Notes: generated by a model not told the origin, from the letters alone. DNA of 57,388 nt from Bdellovibrionota bacterium (GCA_040386775.1 JAZKEU010000017.1:157395-214782), one strand, 5' to 3'; numbered from the stretch's first letter, positions 33,160-42,861 are shown. A program made the numbers and translations.

Positions 33160-33813
33160 ATGTGTATGAAGATTTTAATTGTCTTGATGCTTATATTCTT
33201 TCATTTCAACGCTTACGGACAGGCTGAAATTCAGCATCCTCAAGATTTCCATAAACCCTTTTGGAAGAGTAAGCCTGATGTACAAAAAAAGATTATCAAT
33301 GATGATTTGATCGTAGTTTCTGCGGATACAGATAAAATTAAAGACAAGCCTTTGTTGTATTCAATGAAGGTCGTAGCCGGTGGTACAGTAAAAGTGCCTT
33401 TGGATTTTACATTCCGAACTATCACGGATTATGAAAAGCTTAAAAACGTCGACGATCACTTTAAAGAATCAAAATACGATAAGGAAAAAAAGACACTGTT
33501 TTTACACTTAGAGGCTTTAGGTTATCACGCGCGTATGCATCTAAAGCTTAACGAAGTAGAAGTCATAGGATCAAAGGGCAAGGTCAAGCAGATTCACTGG
33601 GAATGCATCCAAGGGCAGTTCCTCGGTATGAAAGGTGTCTTTCAGGTAGAAGAGATAGAGCGTCAAAAAACTGAAATTTCCATGACTGCGATTTATAAGT
33701 CTGAGACATTACCTTTGCCTAAAGTTTTAATGGGATTAGGTCTCGAAATTGTCGGCCGTCAAGTGGCAACAAAAATGAGACAATATATTTTTGATCAATA
33801 CAAAGACAAGTGA
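33160..33813 (+). CDS. exported SRPBCC/START-like lipid-binding fold protein
   Basis: A 217-residue protein with a signal peptide (MKILIVLMLIFFHFNAYG|Q). The frame allows ATG 33160 or 33166; the latter gives the more usual basic start. The mature chain has the helix-grip pattern of polyketide-cyclase/START proteins: VPLDFTFRTITDYEKLKNVDDHF (binding of a small hydrophobic ligand), then multiple strands and a long C-terminal helix (VLMGLGLEIVGRQVATKMRQY). It may bind a lipid in the periplasm. glpX begins 9 nt after its end, so they are likely co-transcribed. The ligand is unknown. Confidence 0.65.
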   Translation: MCMKILIVLMLIFFHFNAYGQAEIQHPQDFHKPFWKSKPDVQKKIINDDLIVVSADTDKIKDKPLLYSMKVVAGGTVKVPLDFTFRTITDYEKLKNVDDHFKESKYDKEKKTLFLHLEALGYHARMHLKLNEVEVIGSKGKVKQIHWECIQGQFLGMKGVFQVEEIERQKTEISMTAIYKSETLPLPKVLMGLGLEIVGRQVATKMRQYIFDQYKDK

Positions 33814-33821
33814 GACATCGT

Positions 33822-34781
33822 ATGGATAGAAACTTAGCCCTAGAATTTATCAGAGTCACCGAAGCCGCCGCAATTTCATCTGCAAGATGGATGGGAAGAG
33901 GTGATTCAGATCGCGCCGATCAAGCTGCTGTAGATGCGATGAGAAAAGCTTTTGATTCAGTTCATATTCGCGGAACAGTAGTCATCGGAGAAGGGGAGCG
34001 TGATGAGGCACCGATGCTCTTCATCGGCGAAGAAGTCGGAAGTCGTGATCCCAGTGCTCCTCAAGTGGATATTGCCTTAGACCCTCTAGAGGGAACTAGT
34101 ATTTGTGCCAGAGGTGGAGTGGGAGCAACCAGCGTTATCGCGATTGCTGAAAAAGGAAAATTTTTGCATGCGCCTGATACCTACATGGATAAAATCGCTG
34201 TCGGTCCCAAAGCCAAAGGGGTTGTTCATATTGACGAAACTCCCGAAAAAAATATCAAAGAATTAGCAAAAGCTTTAAATAAATCTGTTTCGGATACGAC
34301 TGTGGTGATTTTAGAAAGACCAAGACATGAGGAGTTGATTGCGAGTGTTCGAAAAACTGGCGCGAGAATTCATTTGATTCATGATGGTGATGTCTCTGCG
34401 GCCATTGCTACAGCCTGGGGAGACACCGGCATCGATATGCTATTGGGTGTTGGTGGTGCGCCAGAAGGTGTAATTTCCGCAGCAGCCATGAAGTGTCTTG
34501 GTGGAGATTTCCAAGGTAGATTAAAGTTCAGAAATGATCAAGAAAAAGCCCGCGCGCAAAAAATGGGCGTTAAGGATCTTGATCGTGCTTATATGATCGA
34601 TGAATTGGCTCCTGGCGATGTGATGTTTGTAGCCACAGGTGTAACTCATGGTCCGCTTTTGGATGGAGTGAGATTCTTAGCCAATGAAAGAGTTCAAACG
34701 CATTCGATTGTGATGAGATCAAAGACTGGAACGATTCGGGAAATTCGTGCCTATCATCATCTCACAAGAAAACCCCTTTAA
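33822..34781 (+). CDS. glpX: class II fructose-1,6-bisphosphatase GlpX
   Basis: A 319-residue enzyme hydrolysing fructose-1,6-bisphosphate to fructose-6-phosphate in gluconeogenesis. Signatures: MDRNLALEFIRVTEAAA start, GTVVIGEGERDEAPML (metal-binding Glu), DIALDPLEGTSICARGG (the DPxEGT motif), IHLIHDGDVSAAI and GVGGAPEGVISAAAMKCLGG. ATG 33822 matches the family start; a GTG at 33810 is also in frame. No class I FBPase is seen in the window. It probably supports growth on amino acids, as expected for a predator or proteolytic organism. Confidence 0.95.
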   Translation: MDRNLALEFIRVTEAAAISSARWMGRGDSDRADQAAVDAMRKAFDSVHIRGTVVIGEGERDEAPMLFIGEEVGSRDPSAPQVDIALDPLEGTSICARGGVGATSVIAIAEKGKFLHAPDTYMDKIAVGPKAKGVVHIDETPEKNIKELAKALNKSVSDTTVVILERPRHEELIASVRKTGARIHLIHDGDVSAAIATAWGDTGIDMLLGVGGAPEGVISAAAMKCLGGDFQGRLKFRNDQEKARAQKMGVKDLDRAYMIDELAPGDVMFVATGVTHGPLLDGVRFLANERVQTHSIVMRSKTGTIREIRAYHHLTRKPL

Positions 34782-34818
34782 AAAACTACAGAGAAAATTA
34801 TAGAGAGACGCACACAGA

Positions 34819-35106
34819 ATGTTTTGCTTTAAATGCCAAACAGAAATTTTAACAATTCCCGGAGTTCCAGTAGGGAGAAGAGAAGACTGTCCTTCTTGCG
34901 GTTCAGATGTGCATGTGTGCATGAATTGTACTCATTATGACAGAAGCGCTTACAATGAATGTAAAGAGTCTTCTTCGGACTATGTTAAAGAAAAAGACCG
35001 ATCTAATTTCTGCGATTATTTTACGCCTTCGGACCGCAAAGGTTCCTCTGGAAAGTCTAAGGACGATCTGATGTCTGCGGCGGAAGCTCTCTTCAAGAAA
35101 AAGTAA
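34819..35106 (+). CDS. small zinc-ribbon protein
   Basis: A 95-residue protein rich in Cys: FCFKCQTE, DCPSCGSD, CMNCTHYD, NECKE and FCDYF. The first two CxxC pairs fit a zinc ribbon; the later Cys could bind a second zinc. The C-terminus is Ser/Lys-rich and ends MSAAEALFKKK. No signal peptide, so cytoplasmic. It lies 37 nt after glpX and could be in the same transcript. Comparable short Cys-rich proteins occur in other delta-like groups, but no function is known to me. Confidence 0.75.
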   Translation: MFCFKCQTEILTIPGVPVGRREDCPSCGSDVHVCMNCTHYDRSAYNECKESSSDYVKEKDRSNFCDYFTPSDRKGSSGKSKDDLMSAAEALFKKK

Positions 35107-35190
35107 CTTGATCCTAGCCTCTTTTTAGCAAATAATTGGATATACACGGCAGAGGAGATAGTGGTTGCATGAGCAATTACTGAAATAGGC

Positions 35191-35622
35191 ATGGCAGGCA
35201 CGCAGACTACAGAAATATTCAATTGTACAAAAGACGAATTCTTTAAAATCATCGCGGATTATGAAAAGTATCCAGAATTTTTATCTGAAGTGAAAGACTG
35301 CAAGGTCGTAGAAACTCAAGGTGATACCAAAAAAGTAGAATACACGGTGAACGTTATCAAAAATTTCAAATACAATCTTTGGATGTCTGAAAAAGGCACA
35401 GAAAAAATCGAATGGGAATTTGCCGGCGGAGACCTTTTTAAATCTTCCAATGGTTCATGGGTTTTGGAAGATCAAGCTGGAAAAACAAAAGCAACTTATT
35501 CGGTGGATGCGGAATTCAAAATGTTTGTGCCGGGGCCCGTAGCAAAAACTTTAATTTCTGTAAACTTACCCAACATGATGAGTGCATATCACAAGAGAGT
35601 TAATGAGCTATATGGCAAATGA
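35191..35622 (+). CDS. SRPBCC-family protein (RatA/COQ10-like)
   Basis: A 143-residue cytoplasmic protein with the START-like helix-grip fold. The N-terminal IFNCTKDEFFKIIADYEKYPEFLSEVKDCKVVE is highly typical of the RatA/COQ10-type group (YxxYPxFxPxVxxxxV). Alternating strands and a long C-terminal helix (PGPVAKTLISVNLPNMMSAYHKR) follow. Members bind ubiquinone or other hydrophobic ligands, or, for RatA, 50S ribosomes. Which applies here is unknown. It is followed immediately by an overlapping small gene. Confidence 0.8.
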   Translation: MAGTQTTEIFNCTKDEFFKIIADYEKYPEFLSEVKDCKVVETQGDTKKVEYTVNVIKNFKYNLWMSEKGTEKIEWEFAGGDLFKSSNGSWVLEDQAGKTKATYSVDAEFKMFVPGPVAKTLISVNLPNMMSAYHKRVNELYGK

Positions 35623-35989
35623 TAAAAGCAAAAAAGACGACAACGAAAATGAGTCTTCTCCTCTAGAAGAAGACGATCTCAAGAAAAGCGGTCTATCCAT
35701 TGCCGATATCGCCAAAAAAGTCGTAGCCGTAGGCGTGGGTGCAGCTTTCCTTACCGAAGAAAGCATTAGATCTGCTCTTGGCGAAGTGAAGCTTCCAAAA
35801 GAAATCTTGAATCTTGTGCTTCAAAACGCTTCAAAAACAAAAGACATCGTTGCCGACCAGGTAACAAAAGAGATCGTAAAACTCATTTCAAAAATTGATT
35901 TCGTAAAAGAAGCTTCAAGGTTCGTAGAAGAACATAAATTCAAAATCGAAATCGACATCACCAAGAAAGATAAAACACCAAAGCCCTAA
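35612..35989 (+). CDS. small helical acidic/basic protein
   Basis: A 125-residue protein from ATG 35612 (ATG 35603 and 35582 are also in frame). It overlaps the SRPBCC gene by 11 nt, so translation is probably coupled. The N-terminus is charged and disordered (NDKSKKDDNENESSPLEEDD). The middle is a hydrophobic helix (ADIAKKVVAVGVGAAFLTEE), and the rest is amphipathic helices ending KKDKTPKP. It has phasin-like character without a recognisable phasin motif. Function unknown; pairing with a lipid-binding fold protein suggests a shared membrane-associated role, which is inference. Confidence 0.65.
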   Translation: MANDKSKKDDNENESSPLEEDDLKKSGLSIADIAKKVVAVGVGAAFLTEESIRSALGEVKLPKEILNLVLQNASKTKDIVADQVTKEIVKLISKIDFVKEASRFVEEHKFKIEIDITKKDKTPKP

Positions 35990-36090
35990 TTAGATCATAT
36001 TGATTTATATATACGAACTATAACCATCATCATATTTTACTTATAAGTAATTCTGAACTATTTTTCTATTTAGGGAAAAGGGGAGGAATT

Positions 36091-36774
36091 ATGAAAAACA
36101 ACATCAATCACAATAGAAGAAATGCATTAAAAATAGGACTAAGTGCTTCAGGTCTTATATTGGCAATGTCACCAATGACGAAGGCTCTTGGACAAGCCTG
36201 CTTAGGCAAAACTCCAGAGCAACCAGAGGGCCCCTTCTACCCAATTCACGATCAGCTGGATAAAGACAACGATCTGACTTCCGTGACTGGGAAATCTGAA
36301 AGAGCTAAAGGCGAAGTCATATACGTAAGAGGAATAGCTACAGATGAAAAATGTCAACCCATCAAGGGCGCATTGGTAGAAATCTGGCAAGCTTGTCACA
36401 CCGGAAAATACAATCATCCAGGAGATCCGAATACCGCAGCCTTGGATCCTAATTTCCAATACTGGGGAAAATGTGTCACCAATGAGAAAGGCGAGTATCT
36501 CTTTAAAACCATTTTACCAGGAGCATATCCGGCGGGAGATGGATGGATCAGGCCTCCGCACATTCATTATAAAATTTCAGGATTTGGTTTCGGAGAATTG
36601 ATCACACAGATGTATTTCCTAGGAAATGATCTGAACGATAAGGATTTGATATTAAAAAGATTGAGCAAACCAGATCAAAGTAAAGTCGTCGTCGAATTGA
36701 AAGATCCACCTGAAGGTTTTGAGCCAGAATCAAGAATTGGAATATTTAATATAACGTTAGAAAAAATTCGTTAG
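36091..36774 (+). CDS. Tat-exported intradiol ring-cleavage dioxygenase-like protein
   Basis: A 227-residue protein with the Tat signal NRRNALKIGLSASGLILAM and cleavage near ALG|QA. The mature domain has protocatechuate/catechol intradiol dioxygenase features: EGPFYP, LVEIWQACHTGKYNHPGD (first Tyr iron ligand), LPGAYPAGDGWIRPPHIHY (second Tyr and the two His ligands, 11 and 13 residues after Tyr) and TQMYFLGN. All four Fe(III) ligands therefore appear present. Tat export suits an enzyme loaded with metal before export. No aromatic degradation genes are nearby, so the substrate is unclear; a periplasmic role in oxidising phenolics is possible. Confidence 0.85.
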   Translation: MKNNINHNRRNALKIGLSASGLILAMSPMTKALGQACLGKTPEQPEGPFYPIHDQLDKDNDLTSVTGKSERAKGEVIYVRGIATDEKCQPIKGALVEIWQACHTGKYNHPGDPNTAALDPNFQYWGKCVTNEKGEYLFKTILPGAYPAGDGWIRPPHIHYKISGFGFGELITQMYFLGNDLNDKDLILKRLSKPDQSKVVVELKDPPEGFEPESRIGIFNITLEKIR

Positions 36775-36849
36775 AAATAAATTAATTTAATTGTGGTATT
36801 GAAAATAAAGAAGATTATTAAAAATAATTAAAAAAAAGGAGAGCGAAAA

Positions 36850-37305
36850 ATGAAAAAACTAATAGCATTATTAATAATGAATATTTCTATGACAGGATAT
36901 TTGGCACAAGCTAGTGCCAATACTGTAATCAATATTTCCAACACGGATATGATCAGCTTACAAACTAACAAGTCAGAGATGTCTTTGGCAGTATCATATC
37001 CAGGTTCTGACATATCTGGTGTATGTGGCGTAGAAATAAGAGCAGATAGTTACAATAGGCATCAATCTATTGCAAACTTACTAAGTGCAATTAAAGTTGT
37101 AAATAACATGGGTGTAGATCCGGTGGTTTCAATTCAAAATGAGATGACTATTTTGATGGATTTAAGAGCGGCAAAATGGGGTTATGGGACTTGGTTTTCA
37201 ATTCATACCAAAAATGGAAAATCTTTAAAAGAAGTCATTCTTGAAACATTGGGTGAGAATCGTACGGTTGTTCTAGTCGGAGTTAGCTGTACTAAGGATA
37301 TATAA
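36850..37305 (+). CDS. small exported protein
   Basis: A 151-residue protein with signal peptide MKKLIALLIMNISMTGYLAQASA|NT and RBS AAGGAGAG. The mature part has strands (VVSIQNEMTILMD) and two Cys, one near the middle (GVCGVE) and one at the end (GVSCTKDI), probably joined by a disulfide. No recognised domain. It follows the dioxygenase by 75 nt and converges with the HD-GYP gene with no gap. Confidence 0.65.
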   Translation: MKKLIALLIMNISMTGYLAQASANTVINISNTDMISLQTNKSEMSLAVSYPGSDISGVCGVEIRADSYNRHQSIANLLSAIKVVNNMGVDPVVSIQNEMTILMDLRAAKWGYGTWFSIHTKNGKSLKEVILETLGENRTVVLVGVSCTKDI

Positions 37306-38238
37306 TCACTTCATTTTGAAAAGGGTCTCATAGAAGGCTTTCATGAGATCCGGATCAAAGCGTGTTATAAGTTTTTCTTTCATCAATTGTAACGCTGTCA
37401 CAGGCATCATGGGTTCATTGTAAGATCTTTTTGTAGTGAGTGCATCATAAGTGTCTGCGATAGCCACGACTCTTGCGTAAGGGTGGATGTCTTCACCTTT
37501 TAGATTTTGTGGATAACCATTTCCTAAAAAGTTTTCGTGATGCTCATAAACACATGCTTTTATAGAGTCCGGCGAATCGCCGTAAGTAGATAGAATTTTT
37601 AAACCAAAAGCGGGATGCTTTTTCATCTCTTCCCACTCTTCTTCAGTCAGTGCGCCTTTTTTGCAGATGATGTCGGTAGAAACATTTCTTTTTCCGATAT
37701 CGTGAAGTAGGCCGCCTCTTCCGAGTTGTTGAAGCATCTCTTGATCTTTAATTCCAACAAGTTCACCTAAACCCAAAGAGTAAATACAAACATCCAGCGA
37801 GTGGTTGTAAGTGTAAAAATCATGGGAAGAAAGGCCAATGAGTTCTGCCATGGCATCATTTTCATTTTGCATAAAATCGATGATGTTATCCACAGCCGCT
37901 TTTGCACCATTTAAAGTTTGTTCTAAATTCGGATTTTCAAAAAGTTCTTCGATTAAAGAGAAGGTACTTTCTTTTAAAATGGTTCCACGTTTTGCTTTGT
38001 CCAAAGAAGTATCGTTGAGTATTCCAGCGACATAGTCTTTGTAGGCTTTGCGATCCTTTTCCATGACGTAGAACACATCAGTATTTTTCTTTTGAAAATG
38101 GGCAAGCTTATCCTCCGGAATCTTAGATCCAGCATGAAGATAAAGAACATAATGTCCATTGATATGAATGTAGAGGTCAAAGCTAGTGGGTTTTTCTGTA
38201 TTTAAACTGTTCACTCGGATTTTAAAATACTGATCCAT
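37306..38238 (-). CDS. HD-GYP domain c-di-GMP phosphodiesterase
   Basis: A 310-residue cytoplasmic protein. The HD-GYP signatures are present: HSLDVC, LLHDIGKRNVS, KHPAFGL, HHENFLGNGYP (the GYP motif) and DTYDALTTKRSY. These enzymes hydrolyse c-di-GMP. The N-terminal ~110 residues (FDLYIHINGHYVLYLHAGSKI) form a sensor-like domain of the DUF3391/PilZ-like type. Start ATG 38238 is preferred over 38319, since the longer frame would overlap the divergent recG start at 38300. It may antagonise the PilZ protein at 13277. Confidence 0.88.
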   Translation of the reverse strand: MDQYFKIRVNSLNTEKPTSFDLYIHINGHYVLYLHAGSKIPEDKLAHFQKKNTDVFYVMEKDRKAYKDYVAGILNDTSLDKAKRGTILKESTFSLIEELFENPNLEQTLNGAKAAVDNIIDFMQNENDAMAELIGLSSHDFYTYNHSLDVCIYSLGLGELVGIKDQEMLQQLGRGGLLHDIGKRNVSTDIICKKGALTEEEWEEMKKHPAFGLKILSTYGDSPDSIKACVYEHHENFLGNGYPQNLKGEDIHPYARVVAIADTYDALTTKRSYNEPMMPVTALQLMKEKLITRFDPDLMKAFYETLFKMK

Positions 38239-38299
38239 GTTAATTATTCTAAGGAGCCTTTGATTGACTGTCGAGCAAAAGAACACTAATTCATAAAGC

Positions 38300-40384
38300 A
38301 TGGACCTCAATCTTGACACGCCAATTCAATATCTTAAAGGAGTAGGACCTCACTATTCTAAGGCTTTCGAAAAGCGTGGTCTCTACAGTATTCAAGAGCT
38401 ACTGGAATGGTTTCCTCGAACTTATGAGGACAGAAGGGCTGCTAGAACCATCAGCTCGCTTCAAGTGAATGAAACGGTAAGCCTTAAGGCTGAAGTGGTT
38501 TATGTAAAGCCCATTTTCTTGGGCCTTAAGCGAAAAAAAATCTACGATGTTTTAGTCAAAGACGGTTCGGGGCAAATTCACTGCAAGTATTTTAGAGTTC
38601 CATATAAGGGCTATTTTGACCGCCTAGAACCACATAAGATGGTTCGCGTGGTGGGTAAGGTTATCGAGTATCGCGGAACAAAACAGTTCCATCATCCAGA
38701 TATAAAGGATGCAACCGATGAAGAGATCGATGATCAGTTGATTCCTATTTACACAGAAACTGAAGGCATAACTCCACAAAGAATCCATAAGATTATGGAT
38801 ATTGCTTTGAGTGGCGTGTATTCAAAGATTCCCGAAACAATGCCTGATTATATTTTAAAAAAATTTGATCTGGCCTCTAAAAAGGATTCTTTCAAATTCG
38901 TGCATCAGCCCCCAAAAGATGCAGGTCCAGAATTTTTTGAACAAAAATCAAGATTTCATAAAAGAATAATCTTTGAAGAGTTTTTCTGGTTGCAGCTTTT
39001 TTTAGCAATCCAAGAAAAGGGAAAGATTCTAGAAGACGCCCCACAAATGAAAAAAGACCCAGACTTTTTGGAAAAAGCAAAAAAGTTTTTACCTTTTGAA
39101 TTAACAAACGCCCAGATCAATTCATTCAAAGAAATCGCTGCCGACATCTGCGAACCTCATCCGATGAGAAGATTAGTTCAAGGAGATGTAGGGAGTGGGA
39201 AAACTATCGTTTCGTTTTTAACTGCACTTTTTGTCATTCAAAATGGTTACCAAGCAGCCCTTATGGTGCCTACGGAAATTCTAGCTGATCAGCATTTAAG
39301 GACTGCCCAAAATATCTTAGGAAAACTTGGCGTAAGAATCGATATTTTAAAAGGCTCACAAACAGCAAAAGAAAAAGCTGCGGTCATCGAAAGATTAAGA
39401 AACGGTGAGATTGATTTATTGATCGGAACTCATGCTTTGATTCAAGAAGGCGTAGATTTTAAAAATCTTGCTCTTGCCATTGTGGATGAGCAGCATAGAT
39501 TCGGTGTTTTACAGAGACAAAAATTAAAACAAAAAGGTTATTCTCCACATTTTTTATTGATGACGGCAACTCCGATTCCAAGAACATTGGCTTTAACTGT
39601 TTACGGAGATCTCCAGTGCTCTATTATCAATGAACTTCCAAAAGGAAGAGCTCCGATTACAACAAGAGTGGTGAGACAAAATAAAATCCCCCAAGTTTTT
39701 GAATTCGTAAAAGATCAGCTAAAGAAAGGAAGACAAGCTTACGTGGTTTATCCTTTGGTCGAAGAATCAGAAAAAATTGATCTTAAGGATGCCGTGACTG
39801 CTTTTGAAAACATAAAGCAAAGATTTCCCGAATTTAAAGTAGGCCTTCTTCATGGAAAAATGAAAACCCAAGAAAAAGACGAAATCATGAATGAGTTCCG
39901 ACTTAATAAGATCCAAATCTTAGTTGCAACGACTGTTATTGAAGTTGGTGTTGATGTTCCGAACGCCAACATTATGGTCATAGAACACTCTGAAAGATTC
40001 GGACTCTCTCAATTGCATCAATTGAGAGGTCGGGTAGGAAGAGGAGCACACAAAAGTTATTGCGTTCTATTATTAGGACACGCGGTGAGTGAAGAAGCGT
40101 ATGAAAGAACTTCTATTATGGCAGAAACCAGCGACGGCTTTAAAATCTCCGAAAAAGATTTAGAATTCCGAGGCCCCGGCGAATTCATGGGTTCCAAACA
40201 ATCCGGCTTACCTGGATTCAAAATGGGAAATCTAGTGCGAGATCTCGATGTCTTAATGAAAGCCCGAGAAGTCGCCTTCGAAATCATCGGCAGCGACCCC
40301 AATTTATCAAAACCAGAAAACAAAATCCTAAGAGAACAACTCGTAAAAATCCACGGCCCCACCGCACTAATTACGGTAGGCTAA
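38300..40384 (+). CDS. recG: ATP-dependent DNA helicase RecG
   Basis: A 694-residue superfamily 2 helicase that remodels stalled forks and Holliday junctions. The N-terminal wedge/OB domain starts with TPIQYLKGVGPHYSKAF. The Walker A motif is QGDVGSGKTIVSF, the Walker B is DEQHRFGVLQR, motif III is LLMTATPIPRTL, and the C-terminal half has VATTVIEVGVDVPNAN and HQLRGRVGRG. Length and order are typical. It is divergent from the HD-GYP gene with a short shared promoter region. Confidence 0.97.
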   Translation: MDLNLDTPIQYLKGVGPHYSKAFEKRGLYSIQELLEWFPRTYEDRRAARTISSLQVNETVSLKAEVVYVKPIFLGLKRKKIYDVLVKDGSGQIHCKYFRVPYKGYFDRLEPHKMVRVVGKVIEYRGTKQFHHPDIKDATDEEIDDQLIPIYTETEGITPQRIHKIMDIALSGVYSKIPETMPDYILKKFDLASKKDSFKFVHQPPKDAGPEFFEQKSRFHKRIIFEEFFWLQLFLAIQEKGKILEDAPQMKKDPDFLEKAKKFLPFELTNAQINSFKEIAADICEPHPMRRLVQGDVGSGKTIVSFLTALFVIQNGYQAALMVPTEILADQHLRTAQNILGKLGVRIDILKGSQTAKEKAAVIERLRNGEIDLLIGTHALIQEGVDFKNLALAIVDEQHRFGVLQRQKLKQKGYSPHFLLMTATPIPRTLALTVYGDLQCSIINELPKGRAPITTRVVRQNKIPQVFEFVKDQLKKGRQAYVVYPLVEESEKIDLKDAVTAFENIKQRFPEFKVGLLHGKMKTQEKDEIMNEFRLNKIQILVATTVIEVGVDVPNANIMVIEHSERFGLSQLHQLRGRVGRGAHKSYCVLLLGHAVSEEAYERTSIMAETSDGFKISEKDLEFRGPGEFMGSKQSGLPGFKMGNLVRDLDVLMKAREVAFEIIGSDPNLSKPENKILREQLVKIHGPTALITVG

Positions 40385-40544
40385 TGCAATTTTCATAACA
40401 CAGTTGCGACACAGAAAGGTGCGGGGCATTTTTAGCTTTCGCGTTATTTGTAACCAAATCCTAACAAATCCCTTGAGAAATGCTCATTTCATGATCTGAT
40501 TATTGAGCTTCGAACTTTAAAGAAATTTTCCCATGGGAGGGATT

Positions 40545-42689
40545 ATGAAAAAACTGTTAATTGGATTAACATGCAGCTTAGTTGGTGTGGCGTTCTCTAC
40601 ACAACTCCAGGCAAAAGAATTAAAGCTTAAGAACGCAAACGTAGATCTTAAGAACCATTCAAGCCAAATATTGATGAGGCTAGATGGCGCAGCTCCTGCT
40701 GTAAGCTCTAAATACTTTGTAGTGCAATTTGAAAATGCAATTACAGAGCAAGATCAAAAAGATTTAAAAGCAAACGGCTTTGAAATCCTTCAGTATCTTC
40801 CAGACGATGCTTATATCGTGAGCGGAAATTTCTCAAATGCATTACAATTGAAAAACACAAACTCGAAAATTTATGAAGTTGCTCCCTATCTTTCTGAATG
40901 GAAACTCAGCAGTGAACTCACTTCTATGAGCGTTTTTGATAACGAATCCAATACAATCTTGAATGTAAGGCTTTTACCCAACACAGATGTTAAAGCTCTT
41001 TCCGCAAAAATTGAAAAATTAGGATTAAAAGTTTTAGTTACTGGTCAAAGATACATCGCGGTTCAAGCAACAAAATTAAGATCACTGGATATCGCAAATA
41101 TCGAAGGTGTTGAATTTATCCAAGTTCAACCCGAATTAAAAACATTAGATATGGATGTTTCTGATGACGATAGAGCAGATCCTCCGCCGCCAGAAAATTT
41201 AGGTGAAACTAAAACTGGTTATGAATCTGGAACTAAAGTCATGAAATTCGAAAAGGCTTGGGAACGTGGTTACACTGGCGAAGGTCAAACAGTAGCTATG
41301 GCAGATACAGGTCTTGATATGGGTTCCACAGGAAATATGCACTCGGATCTTCAAACAGTTATCGGTGGTGAATCGGTAGCAATGTTTGGTGGAGTAGGTT
41401 GGGACGATCCTCAAGGACACGGAACACACGTGACGGGTTCTGTGATCAGCCGCGGGATTTTATCTCAAGGATTGATCAAGGGTGGAGCTTTCAATTCCAA
41501 ATACTATGCTCAAGGCATGTGGAGTATGTTGATGAATAACATTATGGTTCCGCAAGATATGGGAGCAATGTTTGCCAATGCATACAATAAAGGTGCAAGA
41601 GTTCATACTAACTCTTGGGGTGCAGACTCTAATGGTGCCTACGATAACTTTGCCGCAACGGTAGATCAAGCTATGTGGGATCATCCAGATCTATTGATCA
41701 TCTTCGCTGCTGGAAACAGTGGTAAAGATAACAACCGTGACGGTGTCATCGATCAAGGTTCTGTAGGTTCTCCAGGGACAGCTAAGAATACTTTAACTGT
41801 TGGTGCTTCAGAGAACTACATGCTTGAAGGTGGAAGACAAAAAGCTTGCGGTGAGATGAAGGACGGCGGAACAAAGTGGGGAGTTGAACCTCTGAAGTCT
41901 GATAAGCTTTCCAACGATCCGAATGGTATCGCATGTTTCTCTTCCCGTGGTCCAACTCAAGATCAAAGATTGAAACCAGAAATCGTAGCTCCAGGGACAA
42001 ACATTGTGAGCTTGCAATCTCGTCATTCTAAAGCAACAAAGCTTTGGGGTATCTACAACCAAAATTATTCTTGGGCTGGTGGAACTTCTATGGCAACGCC
42101 ACTGACGGCGGGCGCAGCGGCGGTCACTCGTGAGTATCTTGTGAAGCAAGGTCTTTCAAACCCTTCAGCAGCATTGGTGAAGGCTACTCTTATGCATACA
42201 GCGTTTGATCTATTCCCAGGCCAATTCGGTAAAGGCGCAGGACAAGAGATTCCTAAAAGAGGTCCAAACAACCAACAAGGTTACGGACGTGTGGATATGG
42301 ATTCTGCAACTCGACTTGGACAGGCTAAAATCATTGATAACTCCACAGGTGTAGGCGCTGGCGAATCGAGTAATGTGACTTTCAACATTACCGAAAAAAG
42401 AGCTCAAGCGGGTGGTGTTCTAAAAGCTACGCTTGTTTACACGGATGCTCCTGCAGCAGCTTCTGCTAGCAAAACATTAGTGAATAACTTGGACTTAAAA
42501 GTGACGGCACCAGATGGTAAAGTCTTCACTATTAACGACAGTACAAACAATGCTGAAACTATTGAAATCACTGATGTTGCCCAAGGCTCATACCAAGTGT
42601 CTGTGGTGGGTTCTAACGTTCCTCAAGGGAAGAACGGTAAACAACCATATGCTCTACTTGTAAGTTTTGTAAAAAATCAAAAGCAATAG
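40545..42689 (+). CDS. secreted subtilase (S8) with C-terminal beta domain
   Basis: A 714-residue serine protease. ATG 40545, after GGGAGGG, starts the signal peptide MKKLLIGLTCSLVGVAF...LQAKE. A prodomain-like region (residues about 30-200) precedes the catalytic domain: Asp in VAMADTGLDMG, His in GHGTHVTGSV, Asn in AAGNSG and Ser in GGTSMATPLTAGAAA. A C-terminal beta-sandwich (LVYTDAPAAASASKTLVNNLDL) resembles the P/jelly-roll domains of bacterial subtilases. It is probably a major secreted protease for protein degradation. It has no C-x-x-L-F tail. A hairpin follows at 42710-42738. Confidence 0.93.
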   Translation: MKKLLIGLTCSLVGVAFSTQLQAKELKLKNANVDLKNHSSQILMRLDGAAPAVSSKYFVVQFENAITEQDQKDLKANGFEILQYLPDDAYIVSGNFSNALQLKNTNSKIYEVAPYLSEWKLSSELTSMSVFDNESNTILNVRLLPNTDVKALSAKIEKLGLKVLVTGQRYIAVQATKLRSLDIANIEGVEFIQVQPELKTLDMDVSDDDRADPPPPENLGETKTGYESGTKVMKFEKAWERGYTGEGQTVAMADTGLDMGSTGNMHSDLQTVIGGESVAMFGGVGWDDPQGHGTHVTGSVISRGILSQGLIKGGAFNSKYYAQGMWSMLMNNIMVPQDMGAMFANAYNKGARVHTNSWGADSNGAYDNFAATVDQAMWDHPDLLIIFAAGNSGKDNNRDGVIDQGSVGSPGTAKNTLTVGASENYMLEGGRQKACGEMKDGGTKWGVEPLKSDKLSNDPNGIACFSSRGPTQDQRLKPEIVAPGTNIVSLQSRHSKATKLWGIYNQNYSWAGGTSMATPLTAGAAAVTREYLVKQGLSNPSAALVKATLMHTAFDLFPGQFGKGAGQEIPKRGPNNQQGYGRVDMDSATRLGQAKIIDNSTGVGAGESSNVTFNITEKRAQAGGVLKATLVYTDAPAAASASKTLVNNLDLKVTAPDGKVFTINDSTNNAETIEITDVAQGSYQVSVVGSNVPQGKNGKQPYALLVSFVKNQKQ

Positions 42690-42709
42690 TCATACATACC
42701 TGTAAACAA

Positions 42710-42738
42710 TATCCTCTCAGCGTCATGTTGAGAGGATA
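42710..42738 (+). terminator. hairpin after the subtilase gene
   Basis: TATCCTCTCA and TGAGAGGATA form a perfect 10-bp stem around a 9-nt loop. The T-run after it is weak, so termination may be partial. Confidence 0.6.
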
Positions 42739-42861
42739 CTCTTGCCTCCTTGTGTCATAAATGCTATAAATATCCACGCTCATAAATTATCAAAAACGAA
42801 AACAGTAGTAACTCGAGAGCATGAATATATTTTATCGCGCTTAACGGGAAGAGGAGTCTTG

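Noticed and set aside
41199-42407. Several minus-strand open frames opposite the large subtilase
   Set aside because: They overlap a clearly coding gene and encode no recognisable domains.
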